In this document: positions 27,001-42,000 of the stretch, in pieces | Layout of the letters: every line of letters begins with the position of its first letter | Numbering within the stretch: the first letter of the stretch is position 1 | From: Antedon bifida | Taxonomy: Eukaryota > Echinodermata > Crinoidea > Comatulida > Antedonidae | NCBI GenBank assembly: GCA_963402885.1 | Contig: OY727096.1 | Coordinates: 16,535,820 to 16,599,819, forward strand | DNA: 64,000 nt | Reading direction: 5' to 3' | Notes under the pieces: model-generated | The model's input: only the letters and a program-made list of their open reading frames with translations | Told to the model about the DNA's origin: nothing | Database searches by the model: none | Translations under genes and position numbers: made by a program

Positions 27001-30000
27001 GTTGTTGTAGCGCACAAACAACCAATTCAACAGGCTAGGGTAGTACAAATTAGGTCATAAATTGCTTAAACAAATTTTTATTTGTGTTTTTGTGTACTGT
27101 AAGTGGTAAGAACAGCCACTGCAGAAAAAGAAAAACAACTGATAGAAACTGCATAAATTGCTAGGATTAAAATGTGTGAGAAATGCCGTCATTGCAATCT
27201 CCCTGTGTACCAGTAAATGTGTGTACAAATCAATTATAACATCACTTTTCATGATACATCAGATCAGTTGATTAATAAATCAACCCATAAAATGTTCAAT
27301 CCTGCCTACTAACATCGGAATAAATGTACAATATAAATCAACAACCAATTACGAACTCAACAGAGTATTATAGTATTATTAACTGGCTTTTGACTACTTT
27401 TAATGCTCCATCATGGGGCTGTAAAAGGGGTTTACACAGACACACTATTCATTCTAAAGCTTTGTGCTACACTATCAAACTAGTGACAAAAAGTGTGATG
27501 TGCCTAAATATGGTAGTGATATGCCCAAATATGGTAGTGATATGACCATATATGGGCACATTTTTTTGTCACACAAAGTTTGATAGTGTAGACAGAGCAT
27601 TAGGCTCTACAACATCAAGGCATGTTTCTACTGGAAAAAAACAAAATAATCTGTCATCCCCATAAATGTATTCATAAATTTATCCAAATTGCTAGACTTG
27701 AATGTATCCATTATCTGCCTTTAAATGCTCTTTTATTCTTACTAGAAATAGGCCCATACCAAGGAAGCAGTATAATGGCAAGATATCTGACTATTACATG
27801 TGAGAAGCATGGGTTTGAGACATGTCTGTGCCATTGATTGTAACCTAAAGCAAGACACTTTACTATTGATCGATGTGTACACACATTGCATGATACAGAA
27901 CTTGATAGACTATTCAAAAAGAGTATGGGAATGTGTGATCATCATAGTCCAGTACAAAGAAGAAATAAATAAAATAATACTAGGAACAGAATGTGTAGGT
28001 TGTACACCAAAAGCGATTACACAATATAGATAAAATCTGTATAGAAAACTATTGTTCAAAGTAGTGGCAGAATAAGCAATCAGATTCATCACTCTCTGTA
28101 GTTCTTCATTGAACTAGATCGTCAAACAACTGTGCTTTTTGTCAAACATAAGTTATACATTTGGGGAATGAAAGCAACGATACATCAATAACAAACCAGT
28201 TTTTAGAGATTATGAATTGTTACAATTTGAATGAGAATTTTCACTTTTAAAATGGATAAATATGAATTGTTTGGTTCACTGCTGTCATGGTCAATGAACC
28301 AAATCCTTTTAGTTGAGGATCGTACTATTGAAAAACATTTTATTTTTCTTTTGGGAACTAACGATGGCCTTGTTCTTACTGAGTGGATAGTAGATTTATT
28401 CTTGTTTCGAAAACAATTTGTTAGCAAAATTAAAAGCCTAACTCATCATCTCATCCATTGTCAAACAAAACCAAATCACTGAAACTAGTGAATTGATACT
28501 ATGACAACATATCCATTACAAAATCAATATGTTAGTATTTTATTCCAACACATACAAATCACTCGTCCCATTTTTTACACCACTGTCAATAGGATATTCA
28601 CACTCGAGACACCTACGACAATACCATCACATTGACTTATCTCACACAATGTCGCAATGATCTAGAGATATGTCTCACATTTGGTGGTCTCACGTCTCGC
28701 AAATTATACTGTAAAGAATCAATGAAGTGGCAAGAAATGTATCTTTACAGTTTTGCAGTACACACAGGAAGTTTTACAGTATGAATGATTTCACAATTCT
28801 TCTTCTTTCTTTTCATACAGTTGTTCACAGTTGGATGTCATGACTCATTGTAACGTACAGTTTTTTTTCAACAGTACAGTTCTGTACACACTAAAGAATC
28901 AACCAAACACAAATTCCTCAATCGACTTATAATGAGTATCTCTTACAGACACTCAAATATCCTTTTCACATCGAGCGCTAGTAAAACTCTGAGTGTACAC
29001 ACATTGGGGCATCAACGCCAGTGTTTTATCAAAGTAAAAAAACTTCGAGTTCAAAACATTCTGGTGTTACAGGTTTGATGTGGTGTTGTTTTTAGTCAAT
29101 TGAAATGGAAATGGAAATATTTAGGTGTTTCTCCAGAGTTCCACAGTGCTTAAATATAATATACTGTAGTACAGAACAGTTATTATATAGAAGGACATCC
29201 AAAAATTAGGAAAATTAAATTATTACTGTAGAAGTGTGTGGGTTTTAATAACAATTATTACTGATCAAAACCACATTGAAAATATATGTTTTTAGCGGAC
29301 AAAGTACTGTAGTAATGGGCAGCCATTGTTGATGTTATTAATATATAGAATGTTATAAACCTCAGTAGGAGAGAAGTTTACAATTTTTTGTTCAAATTGT
29401 AATATCTAGATAGGTATTCATTTATCAACCGATAATAAGCAACCGTCTAATAGGGCAGCTTGCAGCGACAGCTTCTGATCCAGTTCTATCTGTGAGCTTA
29501 CTTGAGGCTGTGAATGGGTAATAAGGCTAGCTGGGAGGCTTAGCTCATTGCTATCTTGAAGCTTACTTAAAAAGGTTCTGTGAATGGGTAATAAGGATAG
29601 CTAATGGGCTTAGCTTGCTGTATAGTTTTATATGAATGTTAAATTGGGTGATCTAAAAGTGCAAAGTAAATTAGAAAAATTCAATTTAAAGTGGAATTCC
29701 ATAATTGCATTGATAAAATGTAATCAGATATATTTAATTTCATTTAAATTCATTTTTTTACTATAAAAATAATTTAATTTTGCTTCTTTCAGTTAGAATA
29801 TTATTACTGTCCACGCCCATAAAACTGTCAATGTTTAAAAATGAAAAAGCTATGTGAGCAGCGTCATAAAACTTAAGCAAACCATACTCTGAAGTCTCTG
29901 TGTCTGCATGATGTATTATTTATTTTTGTGGAATAATCTTATATTCTTGTTGCTTTTAATGTTCTATCTCATGTCAACAGTATGCACAGTAATAACATTG

Positions 30001-33000
30001 TACAGTGTATCATTATTATACTTTAGTGTTAGAGATGCATGATGAAGATAGGTAAATAAATAAAATAAATAAATTTATGTTTTCACTTGTAAAATGGTTA
30101 AAATCCAACCAAAAACTCAATGGCTGGCAGCCAATTTGACTATTTTGCTTTGAATTACAGTTTTTATGGTAAATCATTTTTTTTCGATCCAATTTTTGGT
30201 CAAAGCGGATTATTATGTGACAATAAAAATGGTATTATCAAAAGAAATTTTTTTCAGGGGAACAATACAACTTTAAGTAAAAATTATACTTCAACATACT
30301 TTGTACCTAAATCATATATCACTTTCAAAGGTTGACTGTCCATAACTTTCTACACAGCAATTTATCAATAATTTTTTTCATCATGGACGCTTCTTCCCCG
30401 AAGCACTGTCTCGTCTCGTCGGAAACTTTCAGAAGCTATTCTACGGTAAAGTACATGCTATTACAATCAACAGCATGTAAGCCAGAACCGATGACTAATG
30501 ACACACACTGGGACCATCAAGCATGTCATACATGGTCTCATCTCAGTGGTAGGCTAAGTAACTTAACGGCTTTTGGTATAATAGCGTGTGACAGTTTGTG
30601 AAGCTATAAGGTAGATAGCACGTATTATTTAGGATTCAACTGATTTTTTAGAGGCGGTCACCATATAAAAAAGGATTAGACAATGCTTAATGTGTATTAT
30701 AATCAAGTAGGACAAATTGCTGGGGTCAGTTAGTCATCTACAGATGTCGTAAAATTTGTATTTTATATTCACATGAAAATATTTTAAAATGTCAACAAAA
30801 AATACATAAAATTATGTTATGATATGATAAAAGTAATGATTTGATAATGATCTGATGATATGAAAATTCGGAATGAATTGAATGATGAAGAAGAAGGTGA
30901 AATTTGTATTCACTTATGTTGGATGTATGATTCGTATCAGCTTAAGCGTGCATAGAAAAGACAGCTAACAGCTAATGACAATACTTATCATCTTGAGATG
31001 ACTAGCATGCCTACAGGTATAAATCATAGGCTGCGAAGTGACCAGATTATTCTGAAATTCAAAATGATAAATTCATCTGCATCGTTCAAATAAATTGTAA
31101 ATGGCCAATATAGACAGTGACACATGATAATACTCTGCTCATCTTCCTATGAATAAATCTCAACTGAAAATGACCATTGGAAAATAGATGATTCCTTTAT
31201 TGCCTTATTTGGTATGAAGATGAATATGAGTTGAATACCGAACAAAGTAGTATCTACAAATTATATACTGTACATTAATTTGTGTGAATATTATTTTTAA
31301 AATGTATTAAATAACTACTGTATCTAGAAAGCAAAAATAGTATTTTTTGCACTACAGTTTTTGTTCTAAAAGTGAAGTGTCCGAAATAAATAACTAAATA
31401 AATAGTATATAGTCCTGAAAATTGGTAACCGTGATGATTCAATTTTAAAGAAAAGATGTAGCTAAAATTAAGAAAACAAGAAGAAACAGATTTGATTGGT
31501 TGCCAGTAGAAACAAAACCTACATTCATCTCTAATTATTTCTACATCTGTTCGACTGACACAAGTAGTGTAAACTGACCTCTAAATGAACTCAGTGTTAT
31601 TTTTGTTTTTCAGTGTTTGTGTTATTAATCAGATTTTGTTTAAACCATGTATAAATCATAATAAATCACGATCAAATCATACAAACATGTTAAAGGATTA
31701 TAATGTTCTGCAGGGGGTACTGCAGGTAAACTTGGAGGTGAACTTTAAGATGTTTTGTCCCCAAAAAACATGAAAAATGAAGATTAATAAAATCAGATTT
31801 TGAATAGGTCATTTTGTTTTTTTAATGAAATTTATCACTTCTGAAGTGACCAAAACCAAAAAAAAGGAAATGTTTTCACTTACAAAAAAAACAGTTACAT
31901 TCTACCAAAGACTATTTTTTGCATTAAAGATTTTTCAGGTAAATATTTTTTTTTTCTGATGCAACTTTTGGTCAAAATTCAACAACACAATTTGAAAACA
32001 AATTATTTTTTCAGGGGGACAATATTATTTGAAAGGGAAAGAATGATGCAATAGCGTATGATTTTAGTTTGTTTCAGTGTAAAAATATATGAGGCATTTG
32101 CTGTGCCAGTAAAACAATGTGTATGAAAAAAAGTTTGCAAAATAATTGCATTTAACATTTAACAAAATGCAGTTACTTCAGTAACTGCAGTAAAAATTAT
32201 GACATAGTGCAAAGCCTTGTACAGACCTACAAAAATAAACTTTTCTTTTTTATTATTTATACAGTAGTCACTGCCTGCATTTTAAATCAGTATAGTATTT
32301 TTCTACACATACTACTAAATATACTGTAAGACTAGCATTAGGAGAGCTAACAAAAAAAGCATGCTACTGATTACTAATACTGATTAAATATCAAGAATAA
32401 AGCAGGATTTGCAGTCTATTCTATACTCAATTCAGGACAGTTCAAATAGCAATTATTTAGGTCTTGGGTTTTTGTGTATTTTATTGTAATTATCTACAGG
32501 TAGCTGAGCTTCTTATCACGTTTTATAATGGACTGGACAAAGGCATCTCTACAGATACTCTTCCTTAAGTTAATAACAAATAGACCATAAAAGACTTTAA
32601 ATGGTTGTTTAGTTCCGTATAGCAGTCACTAATTCTATTATTAGAATACTGACTACTCTGACTTACAGAACACATTGTTGGTTTGTTATGAGGCGTTTCC
32701 TTAATAGATGTTTCTACTGTATTATGCTATCTACACTATCAAACTTTATGTGACAAAATGTATGGGCATGATGATGTCATATCACTACCATATTTGGGCA
32801 TATCACACTTTTATTGTCACACTAGTTTGATAGTGTAGACAGAACTTTAGACTGGTTCCTTCCATTAAATTTGATTCTAAAATGTCAGTAAATTTCCTGA
32901 ACCAAAGAAACAAAATGTCATAAACTAATACCTAAATTCCAGATTTTGTTTCTTGATTAAATAGTATAGTCTCTTTAACTCTAGAATTGTTCCAGTTGAT

Positions 33001-36000
33001 TGATATTTGGCTTCCCCTCATTAAAGATATTGACAACTGAAATCACTTAATCAATTTACAACTGGAAAATTCTTGGGTTTAAGTGTTAGCTTTCTATCTC
33101 AATAGGAATTCAGCTATCGGCATGTAACGAATAAATAAATCGTGACTTGAGGTACAGTACTATAATACTCAATGATAATGTAAAATATAGATTTTGAGCA
33201 GAATTTCAAAGAGCTTGGTTAGATGCGATATATAACCATATTACATGTAAAACTTTATATGAAACATAGAGAGTTACAAACTCTGTATTAGATTTCAAGT
33301 CATTGATCAATATACTATATTGTGTAACATAAAATACACAATCCCAAAGTTAAGCCTATTTCTCAAAAGAGATATCATTTGAAAAGTAGATAATTCATTG
33401 AACACCCCTCTCCGTAAATGGTACTGTCTTGTTCTTCAAGTAGAATAGGCTACTGTGGGGTAATCCTGACAAACCAGTCATGAAATAGGCCATGCCAGAG
33501 TTTTCCCCATATATAGGGAGCTTTTATAATGTAATGTAATAGGGAAGTTTCGATTTTTAACAACCTATATGACTTGCATTGTTGGTTGTTGACTGGACCT
33601 ATTAGAAGGAACCAAGTTATGAAACATGCCTCAATGTCAAGGAATTAACACAATGTACTGTACTAATTCCTAGAAATTATCAATAAACTTACTTGATAAC
33701 GTCACTGTGCCCATTTTTCGCAGCCAAATGTAGTGGAGTATGCATACTGACATTCATATGTGTTTTAGGTGAAATTAGGTCCATACTTTGCGGACTTCTT
33801 AGTAGAAGATTCACTACTCCTAACTTTCCAAATTCTGCAGCTAAATCTAAAGAGGTTTTCCCAGCCTTGTTCTTTACTGTTGGGTCAGCGTAAAATTGCA
33901 ATAAGACTTCGGCCTAAAGAAAGGAATAGCAAATGTGACGCACCACACAAGCCAATAGATAGCGTTCATTTCAGTATGGTATACCTCAAATTACAATAAC
34001 AATTAATAAAATATTTAAAATACAAGTTAACATTACAACATACCAAAATGACAATAAATTATAAAGTATTATGATAAACTGTTATTTAAAAATATAAAAC
34101 AATCGCTGTGAATCATGTGTTTAAGTTACAAGTATTAAAAATTATGTGTTGATTTAGTATGTTTTTATAATATCCTTTATTTATTTCATCATCAGTATCT
34201 CAATACTTACAACTTGGTAACTACCATACTGGCTAGCCTGATGAAGTGGCGTGTCACCCTCCAACGAAACCTCATTCGGGCTAGCACCAGCCTTTAACAG
34301 AAGCACCACAGGCTCAAGTTTACCCTGCCAAGCAGCATAGTGTAGCGGTCTCATTCCTAAGAAAAGAATGACAAATGATCAATATTAAGGCTACAATAGA
34401 TTAGTGTTCAGCTTTCTCTACTACAGTAAACTGATTGCTTGGGAAATTAGATACATATTACTGCAACAGAATAATTCATTCAATTCTGTAATTCAAGCCA
34501 AAACCATTTAAAGATTCTATTTTGCCATTAGAAAACAAAAAAACAAAAATAATTTTAGCAGGCCTGTAGTTTTAATAGTATACCAACACTTCATAATATC
34601 ATCCTAAAAATGCTAGAGATAATAGGTCTCGATTTAGGACCAAAATGTCGATGGCTAGTGAACATTTGCACGTAATTGTAACAGTACTACTAGATTTACA
34701 TCTACATATTATGGGCTAGTACAAACTACAAAAGTAAAGTCTCCCGATATCGGGAGTTTGCAAATAATAGCACCCTCTATGTTTTGATGCATTTAACAAA
34801 ATAGCACCCTTTATGGTTTGGCCATGCTTTTATAAAGACTTCCAAGATTTGAATAGGAAGAATAATAAAGACTATATGAAAATAATTATCTTATTATGAT
34901 ACAAGATATATTTTGGAATACAAAAATAACATTCTGTTTCTTAATGCTAAAATAGACAAAACTAAAAAAAAAGTTTAATATGAGGTACACAAGGAATCAA
35001 TCGGTCAAAGTTAGCATTATAAATATATACCAAGTGGTGAGTGAATAATTTTCTTAATCTATATTAGCTACACTTTTAAATGACTACAGCCTGTTGAAAA
35101 GGGTATAGATTCTGTCTATTGTCTTTATATTTTCTTTGTATTAAACTGAAAGCACTCTGCATACTGGTAAAGTAACATTTCCACGGCTTGTTCGGAAATA
35201 TCAGGAAGCAATTGGCATTAATAGATCTTACAGAATCACTTCCTCAGATTGCTGTCAATTACCCATTGATGACAATGGTACAAAATAATTTAATACTTTC
35301 TACATGAGTATACTGTATTTCATAATGGTATTCTGTGTTCCAGCTAATTGAAGTGAAAGTAAGGATAATGTTATCGTTCGGTAGTTTCAAAGAAAGAAGT
35401 TTCAACCCATTATTGTCGTTGGCTAATAAAAAAGAAATACTGCTGTTAATAATTACTGTAATAATGTCATACTCAAGTATAATCCCATCCCATACTCAAC
35501 TACAATCCCATTCCATACTCAAGTATAATCCTATCCTATACTCAAGTACAATCCTATCCCATACTGTATAATCCCATCCCCATAAAATTATTTTTCAGAC
35601 ACAATGCTATATTCCATACAATATTATAGTACAGTCCCACCATCAAACATTGTACTCTGGGACTATACTCCGACATATATGGTAAATTTATAGATTTTGA
35701 TCAATACACATTTAGCAACTACCAACAAATATCTTTAAAAATTGTTTATTGTATACAATATGCATTGTGTTTTTTAAGCTTCCGTTGAATTTGTCTGGAT
35801 ATAAGCTAACCTGTAGTCAGCATAGAGGAACAAGATATGGTTAATACACCAAAGTGGAAAGTGGCAAGCAAAAAAATAACGGGAAATAAATTAACATACC
35901 TATCAAGAATGTAGATTCAAATTTACTATTGATGAAATAAAATGATCAAGACCTCAGACCTCCTATTCGTCTTCTACAACTCTCCGAATACACGTTCATA

Positions 36001-39000
36001 ATCAGTCAATTTATTAGTATGTGATTTATGCACACAAACATAACATTAATTTGTATGCGCGTGTACGTGTAATTTGTTTCGGATATCAGATGAAAAGAAA
36101 CTTGTAGTACATGAACATTTTTTGGTTTCATTAAAAAGTAAATTCTAATTTGTGGACTTCACGATGTTCTTTTATAACAGTAGCTATTACATACTGTAGG
36201 CTAACATATGATTTTAAGCCTATATAAACTGTAATTTATATTCATGTCAGTACAGTAACTAGATCTATTTGTGCTTTAGTATTACTTCATTTTATAGTTG
36301 ACATCATGTACCTAGGATATTGTGTACATAAGTGACCTACTTTCATGTTCTGCAAAGAAAATGAAATTGAGGTTACAAGGATTTTTTGAAATAACATTTT
36401 TCAAATTTATGTGGTAAATGGAAGTTACCATGTTTTTCTAAAATTCCAAGAAAGATTTTTTTTTTTTAAACCAATATAAGGATTAAAGTACACATTTGGT
36501 GCAACTCCTATAATTTTATATTTAAAAAATGGCTCAAAAAATGCAAAAGAGAGGCATAGTGTAGGTATGAAATTTAGTGACAATTATGGGAGAGGGGTGA
36601 GGGGCAGATTGCATTACCAATGGAATTACACTTAATTTAAATATAGCCTTTATTATGGGGTGGGATTATACTCAATCATATACATACTTAATAAATAAAT
36701 TTGTTCAAACTTTAAATACATTGTCCGTACCATAGTCTTTATAAGTTAATGTTAATTTATGCTACATCACAGCTCCAAACATTAGTATTTTTATAGTGAT
36801 TCAAATATAATTGTACATAGATTATGCTAATTCAGTATTTATATAGGAATTTTTAATCCTTGAACATAATATGCAAAATCACAGAAATCTGCATATAGAA
36901 TAAAAATGCTACAATGTGAACCAGGAAGATGACCGATTAGACATCTAAAATGCTTTAATGTGCGCCAAGCATGATAAAGGTTTCAATGTTAACGACCTCC
37001 AAGCATAATAAAATCATCAGTAAATAATTTGATTAAAAGCATCTTTTATTTTTTTATTAAGAAGACTTCTTCTCTTCATCAATTAATAGAAGCAGCTGTG
37101 GTAACACTGCCAGCTGCTCATCATTCTCATCCATTGAACCAATTAACATAAGGTGCGAAACATCCAAACTTAAAGATAATACAAGATAAGTAAGAACCCC
37201 ATGAATCTTGCTAAGTTAAAGCCTAATAGTAGCTACTGTAGGTCACTTCACTAATGCTAGTCATGGTTTAATGTTGTCCCTCAAATAAATAAATGAGAAC
37301 TTTTTCAGAGTTGTTCCAACAAGTCAGATAACTATATCTTTTTAAGCCTATACTGTAGGTCATGTCTAAAACTAATGGTAGCCATGGCTAATGCTATCCT
37401 TCAAGGAGAGAATAAGTGAGAACTCCTGAAGAGTCTTCCAGGTCAGACCTCTGATTAGATCTTTCTTTAAGCCTAGCTAATATATACCTAACTATTACTT
37501 AAACAGTATGTCTACCCATAAAATGCTTTGCACCGGTAATAGGAACGGTAAGGCTTCTGAATATTAATAATATAAGATGGTAAATAAGTTTAAGTGAGAT
37601 CTCCTGATGAGTCCTGCTGTGTCAGATCACTGCTGGGTCATCCTTTAACCATGGATGCAGTAATAACAACGATAGGGCTTATAAGAAAATCCCTAAAATT
37701 ATAATTAGAAGAAATTAGTCAGGTGTGAACAGTAATGGGTTCTATTGCCTGTTGCCCTGTACTATTATATGATTCTTCATCACGCACTATAACGAAATAA
37801 CCAATTAATAAATTAATGTGTATTCAATTTGAGGGCACAAGAACTTAAGTTTTTAAAAGTACCAATCAACTTTGCCATGTACAGTATTATCTTTTAGAAA
37901 CGTACCCTTGGATTCGTCGCTAAATGTTTTTGTTTTATAAAAACCATGTTAAGTTGTACTGGGCAGGCAATATTAACAGTTGCGCTTGGTTACTATAGCA
38001 CTATACAGAGAGGATTGATTTGTAATCGTCGTTTCCGACAAATTAATAAAATTGACCAAGTTCAGTGCGATTAAAGCTGTAACGTGGCACATTGGTTCAA
38101 TCATTAGTTCCTGCACATTTTTGTTATTTCGTCATAAAAATATTTTTAATACATCATCTATAAAATGAAATTGTATGTCAGGGCCATTAAGTAAGTCAAG
38201 GACACGCAACTTTAAACTTGTGTCCTGCTTTTAATGGTAAGACACTTATCCAGGATGGGACCTCTTTTCATCTTTCACTCTCATTACAAGTGTAATCATC
38301 TAGACATTCCTCTTACTGTCTAATGGAACTATTTAGTAATAGACCTCGTAATAGAATATTTAGATGAATTCATGTGCGCTTCAGTTACACAGACACAGAG
38401 ATTATCGATTACATAACAACCAAATTCTGATAAAAAATAAATGAGCGATATTGGCATTTTGCATCAGGGAGAATTAAGGATGGAGTGAATTTTTCAGAGC
38501 CAATGTGAAAAATGTTCTGAATACAAAGTACAAATAAGAATGTTCGTGAAAATATTTCAAGTTTTCTTTGGGTGGGACTAAAACCTTCACAAATTACCAA
38601 GAAAATTTTGCTTTGGAAATAAATCAGTATTCAATATTTCTACTTTAATTTTTGTCTATTATTTTAACTTTATATTTCCATGCAATAAAAAGTTTGATGA
38701 ATAAAGTCTCACAGTTTTACACTTAAGTACTTCTTGACTTTCTTGACTTAAGCAAAAAGATTGATATTCCAGCACAAGGGAATAATGAATTAGTTGCCGT
38801 CAGATGCATTTTATATGGCGGTACTATACTACAGTCAAAAGATGGAGAAATATTATAGCATAAGTTTTAAAGGCATTGTTTCATACTGTATGACTGTATG
38901 CCAGATAACAGTGAAAATGTTGCCAAGACCCATAAGTAGAGTACAGTACTTAAATAGATGTACTAAGTTCGCATCAGATATGTGTAGTAGAATTAACAGA

Positions 39001-42000
39001 GAGTCGTAATCTTATAATCTGAAGAAACGGTCGTAATGGGATCATCTTGCAGTGTAGTGACGTGTTTGCAACGTATTCAAATAAACATCTCAGCATGAGT
39101 GTAGACAAACTACAAATATACCATCCATCAACACTGTGTTTGCTTATAAGCGATTTCTTATTTAAAACAAACTATACTGTATATGGAATCTGTTGATATG
39201 ACAAGGTATCACTATTATTGGATTATATCTTTGCACATATTGTATGATAATGTCTAGCCTGTCAACATTTCTCAATTACAATCACAATTTGTGTGTGGTA
39301 CTGGTAGGTACAGTAGTAATGTTGATAAAAAAAACCGACTACAACCTTTGAATTCATATTTGTATGCAGATACCTAATTGGACAACATAACACAGGAGAA
39401 TACTCAAGATAAAGATACAAATTCTGTCATTCCAAACTACAAATGAAACTGCCACTTATATGTGGAGAGACGGTTTCTTCATAAATAATAAACATAAATT
39501 CAATAATTTAACATGCCAATTCTTAAACACCAAATAAATTTCAAAATTTATCTAAAATCTGGTAATACAAATGTAAACATGGTTCTATTTACAACAAGTG
39601 CCTAAAATCTACAAAATCAAGCTTTGTAAACACATGGATTAACTGGAGCATTGTCACTGGAACGGGTAACCCCTTTCATGACCCGTTTATTTGGTTAATG
39701 AATCAGAGAAAGTATTATGAGTAACACGAGGAAATACGCAAATACTTTGGGTAAACAGCGCCATTGAATGTTTGCATAATGCATTATGAAATCAGACGTA
39801 TTGTATAATTATTTTAATTGCGTATTTGAAGAGAATGCTTGATGTATTGTAGCTATATAAACTAGTTGTTTCTGGTTTGTGAAACTCTTTCTGATCTTTT
39901 CATTCATTTTGTAAAATGAGACAACAATGGTTATGAACGTTGTTTAGTCAAACACAAATTAAATGATTTCTAACAGGAACTGACTGACTAGTCTAAACCA
40001 TTCTTTTAAGGTTGTCAACGGGTCTGTTTCTGCTGCATAGCGCCGAATAAACCGGTTATTTAAAAAATGGGATTTTTATATTTTCTGCTCAATTTTTTAT
40101 CCAAAATAACCATTTAATCAGTGGGTGGTCGTTGACAAATATCGTTAGAATTACCCAAAACGCAATTGGTTCTGGCGGTTAATTCAAACGTTACTGCAGT
40201 GTAGTTGACACGAGGTCAGCAGCTGTCAATCAAATAACCGTGTGCAGCTAAAAGTTACCCAGCAATAACCGGTTAAATGGCGTCAAATGGCTAAAACCGA
40301 ATTGAATTGGTGTTTTTAACCGGTTATTTTGCGCTGCCTTTCAACAGGTTACCATAACATTGTCCTGTTTCTGCTCCCAAGAAATTGGAGTTAATTTATT
40401 CACACCGTTTTTAAACGGTTATTTTTATGCAGCAGAAACAGGACAACGTTTTTGTTTCCAAAAAAAGTATGATGTTTGTGAATTATCAAAGAATGCAAGA
40501 TAATGAGAAGAAACCTTATTATGGCTTTATTCATTATAAGGAAAAAACTTACACTTAAAATAAAATATCAAAATTCTGTAATATATGATTGGTGAATACG
40601 TACGCTGATAATGAATTTCGCTTTTTGTTTACAAACTATAAATATAATATTTTTAAACATTTTTCAGTTGTATGTAAATGTTTTATTATTATAGAAAGTT
40701 GTTCATTCCTTCAAAACATTGCTGTATCGAAAATAGTCCCGGAAGCAGCACATGGATCATAGCTGTAAACAGTTTATTAGAATTAAGCGATAGTGGAAAT
40801 AAAATAGATATGAAAATAAATGATATCCAGGAATCGCAATGTGTTACTCGTTAACAACACAGAACAACACCTGCAAGGAGTCTACAATATCAATCATCAT
40901 TTTCTTCTACGATAACATTTATTATTATAATACAGTTAGTATAGATATGCATATTGTATTGTTATTTCTGTTTCAAGGTTTTCCCTAAAAATGTATTAAT
41001 ATTTGAAACCAATCAATTTTGTACTATTTTCTATGTATTTTTGCATTATTTGTGTTAATGATAGAATAATAGCAGTTTTTCTGTTATTTGGGCTCATGCC
41101 TAATTACATGTTCTTGAAAAATTATCCCTTTTTAACTTGCTAAATAAAATATCTTTCCAATATTACAGTTTTCATCTTTATCAAAACGGTGTAATATCAT
41201 TATAGTAACAGATGCAAGTACGAATTAATGTATTTTACACAATATTCTACTAAAGACAATTTCCTTTGCAACTATAAATTATGTTTTAATGTCATTCGTA
41301 GTTCACAATATTTTTGATAGGCCGTATCAGAAAATTGTTTCACATAATTTTATTATAGCTACCAATATTGGAATGTGTTTAATATTATATTGATGGTATT
41401 TCACTGACATCAAGTTCTATTTTAGGTTTCTTATCTTAATATTTCATTCATTTCATCAATGATCAGTGCATTCCGTGCATAATTTACTTTAAATTGCATA
41501 TTTTGTCATTACTATAAGATTATCCATCTATAAATACTATCGAATGCCAAACATAAGTTTGAGTTCTTCTCATAGAATATTCTATCTGGTACTTGGTACT
41601 TGGTCCAGTGATGCTGTTGCATACCACTTGTCTTGGAGGGCTCCTTAAGGTTTTTATTACTTTTCAAGTTATGTTCTCCCTCAAAGGGAAAAGGCCTATG
41701 TCGGTTTATCCAGGTACGTTTGGCAGGAAAGCTATACTGGGACCTGGGTATATAGCCAAATTATTGTGCATAAGTACAATTTATAAAGAGAGCTGAAGAA
41801 AATGAGGTTTTACATTGGCTAGCAATGTACCATACTATACTAGTCTATACAATAGCTCATACCTCACATTAATATTAGTTGGTTGTTGGCCTTTATTTAG
41901 GCAGCAATTGCACCCCATAGATAGGTATACGGAATAGAAACTCATCACAAAAAGGTATACAGACAGAATGAAAGTTGAAAGCCTTTATTCAGCACACAAG

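Larger units (their letters stand above)
25194..33692 (-). other. 8.5-kb caskin intron, very AT-rich
   Basis: 25300-26400 is especially AT-rich and featureless. Three MITE copies (26432-26592, 27458-27599, 32725-32846), a two-copy repeat at about 29500-29640, and two scraps of a GGACAATA-type repeat (about 30080-30330 and 31830-32040). A possible old SINE at about 27770-28040 (AAGCAAGACACTTTACT). No gene supported. Confidence 0.7.

Noticed and set aside
30332..30601. 89-codon plus-strand frame with less AT-biased codons
   Set aside because: No family resemblance; a locally GC-richer intron patch explains the open frame.
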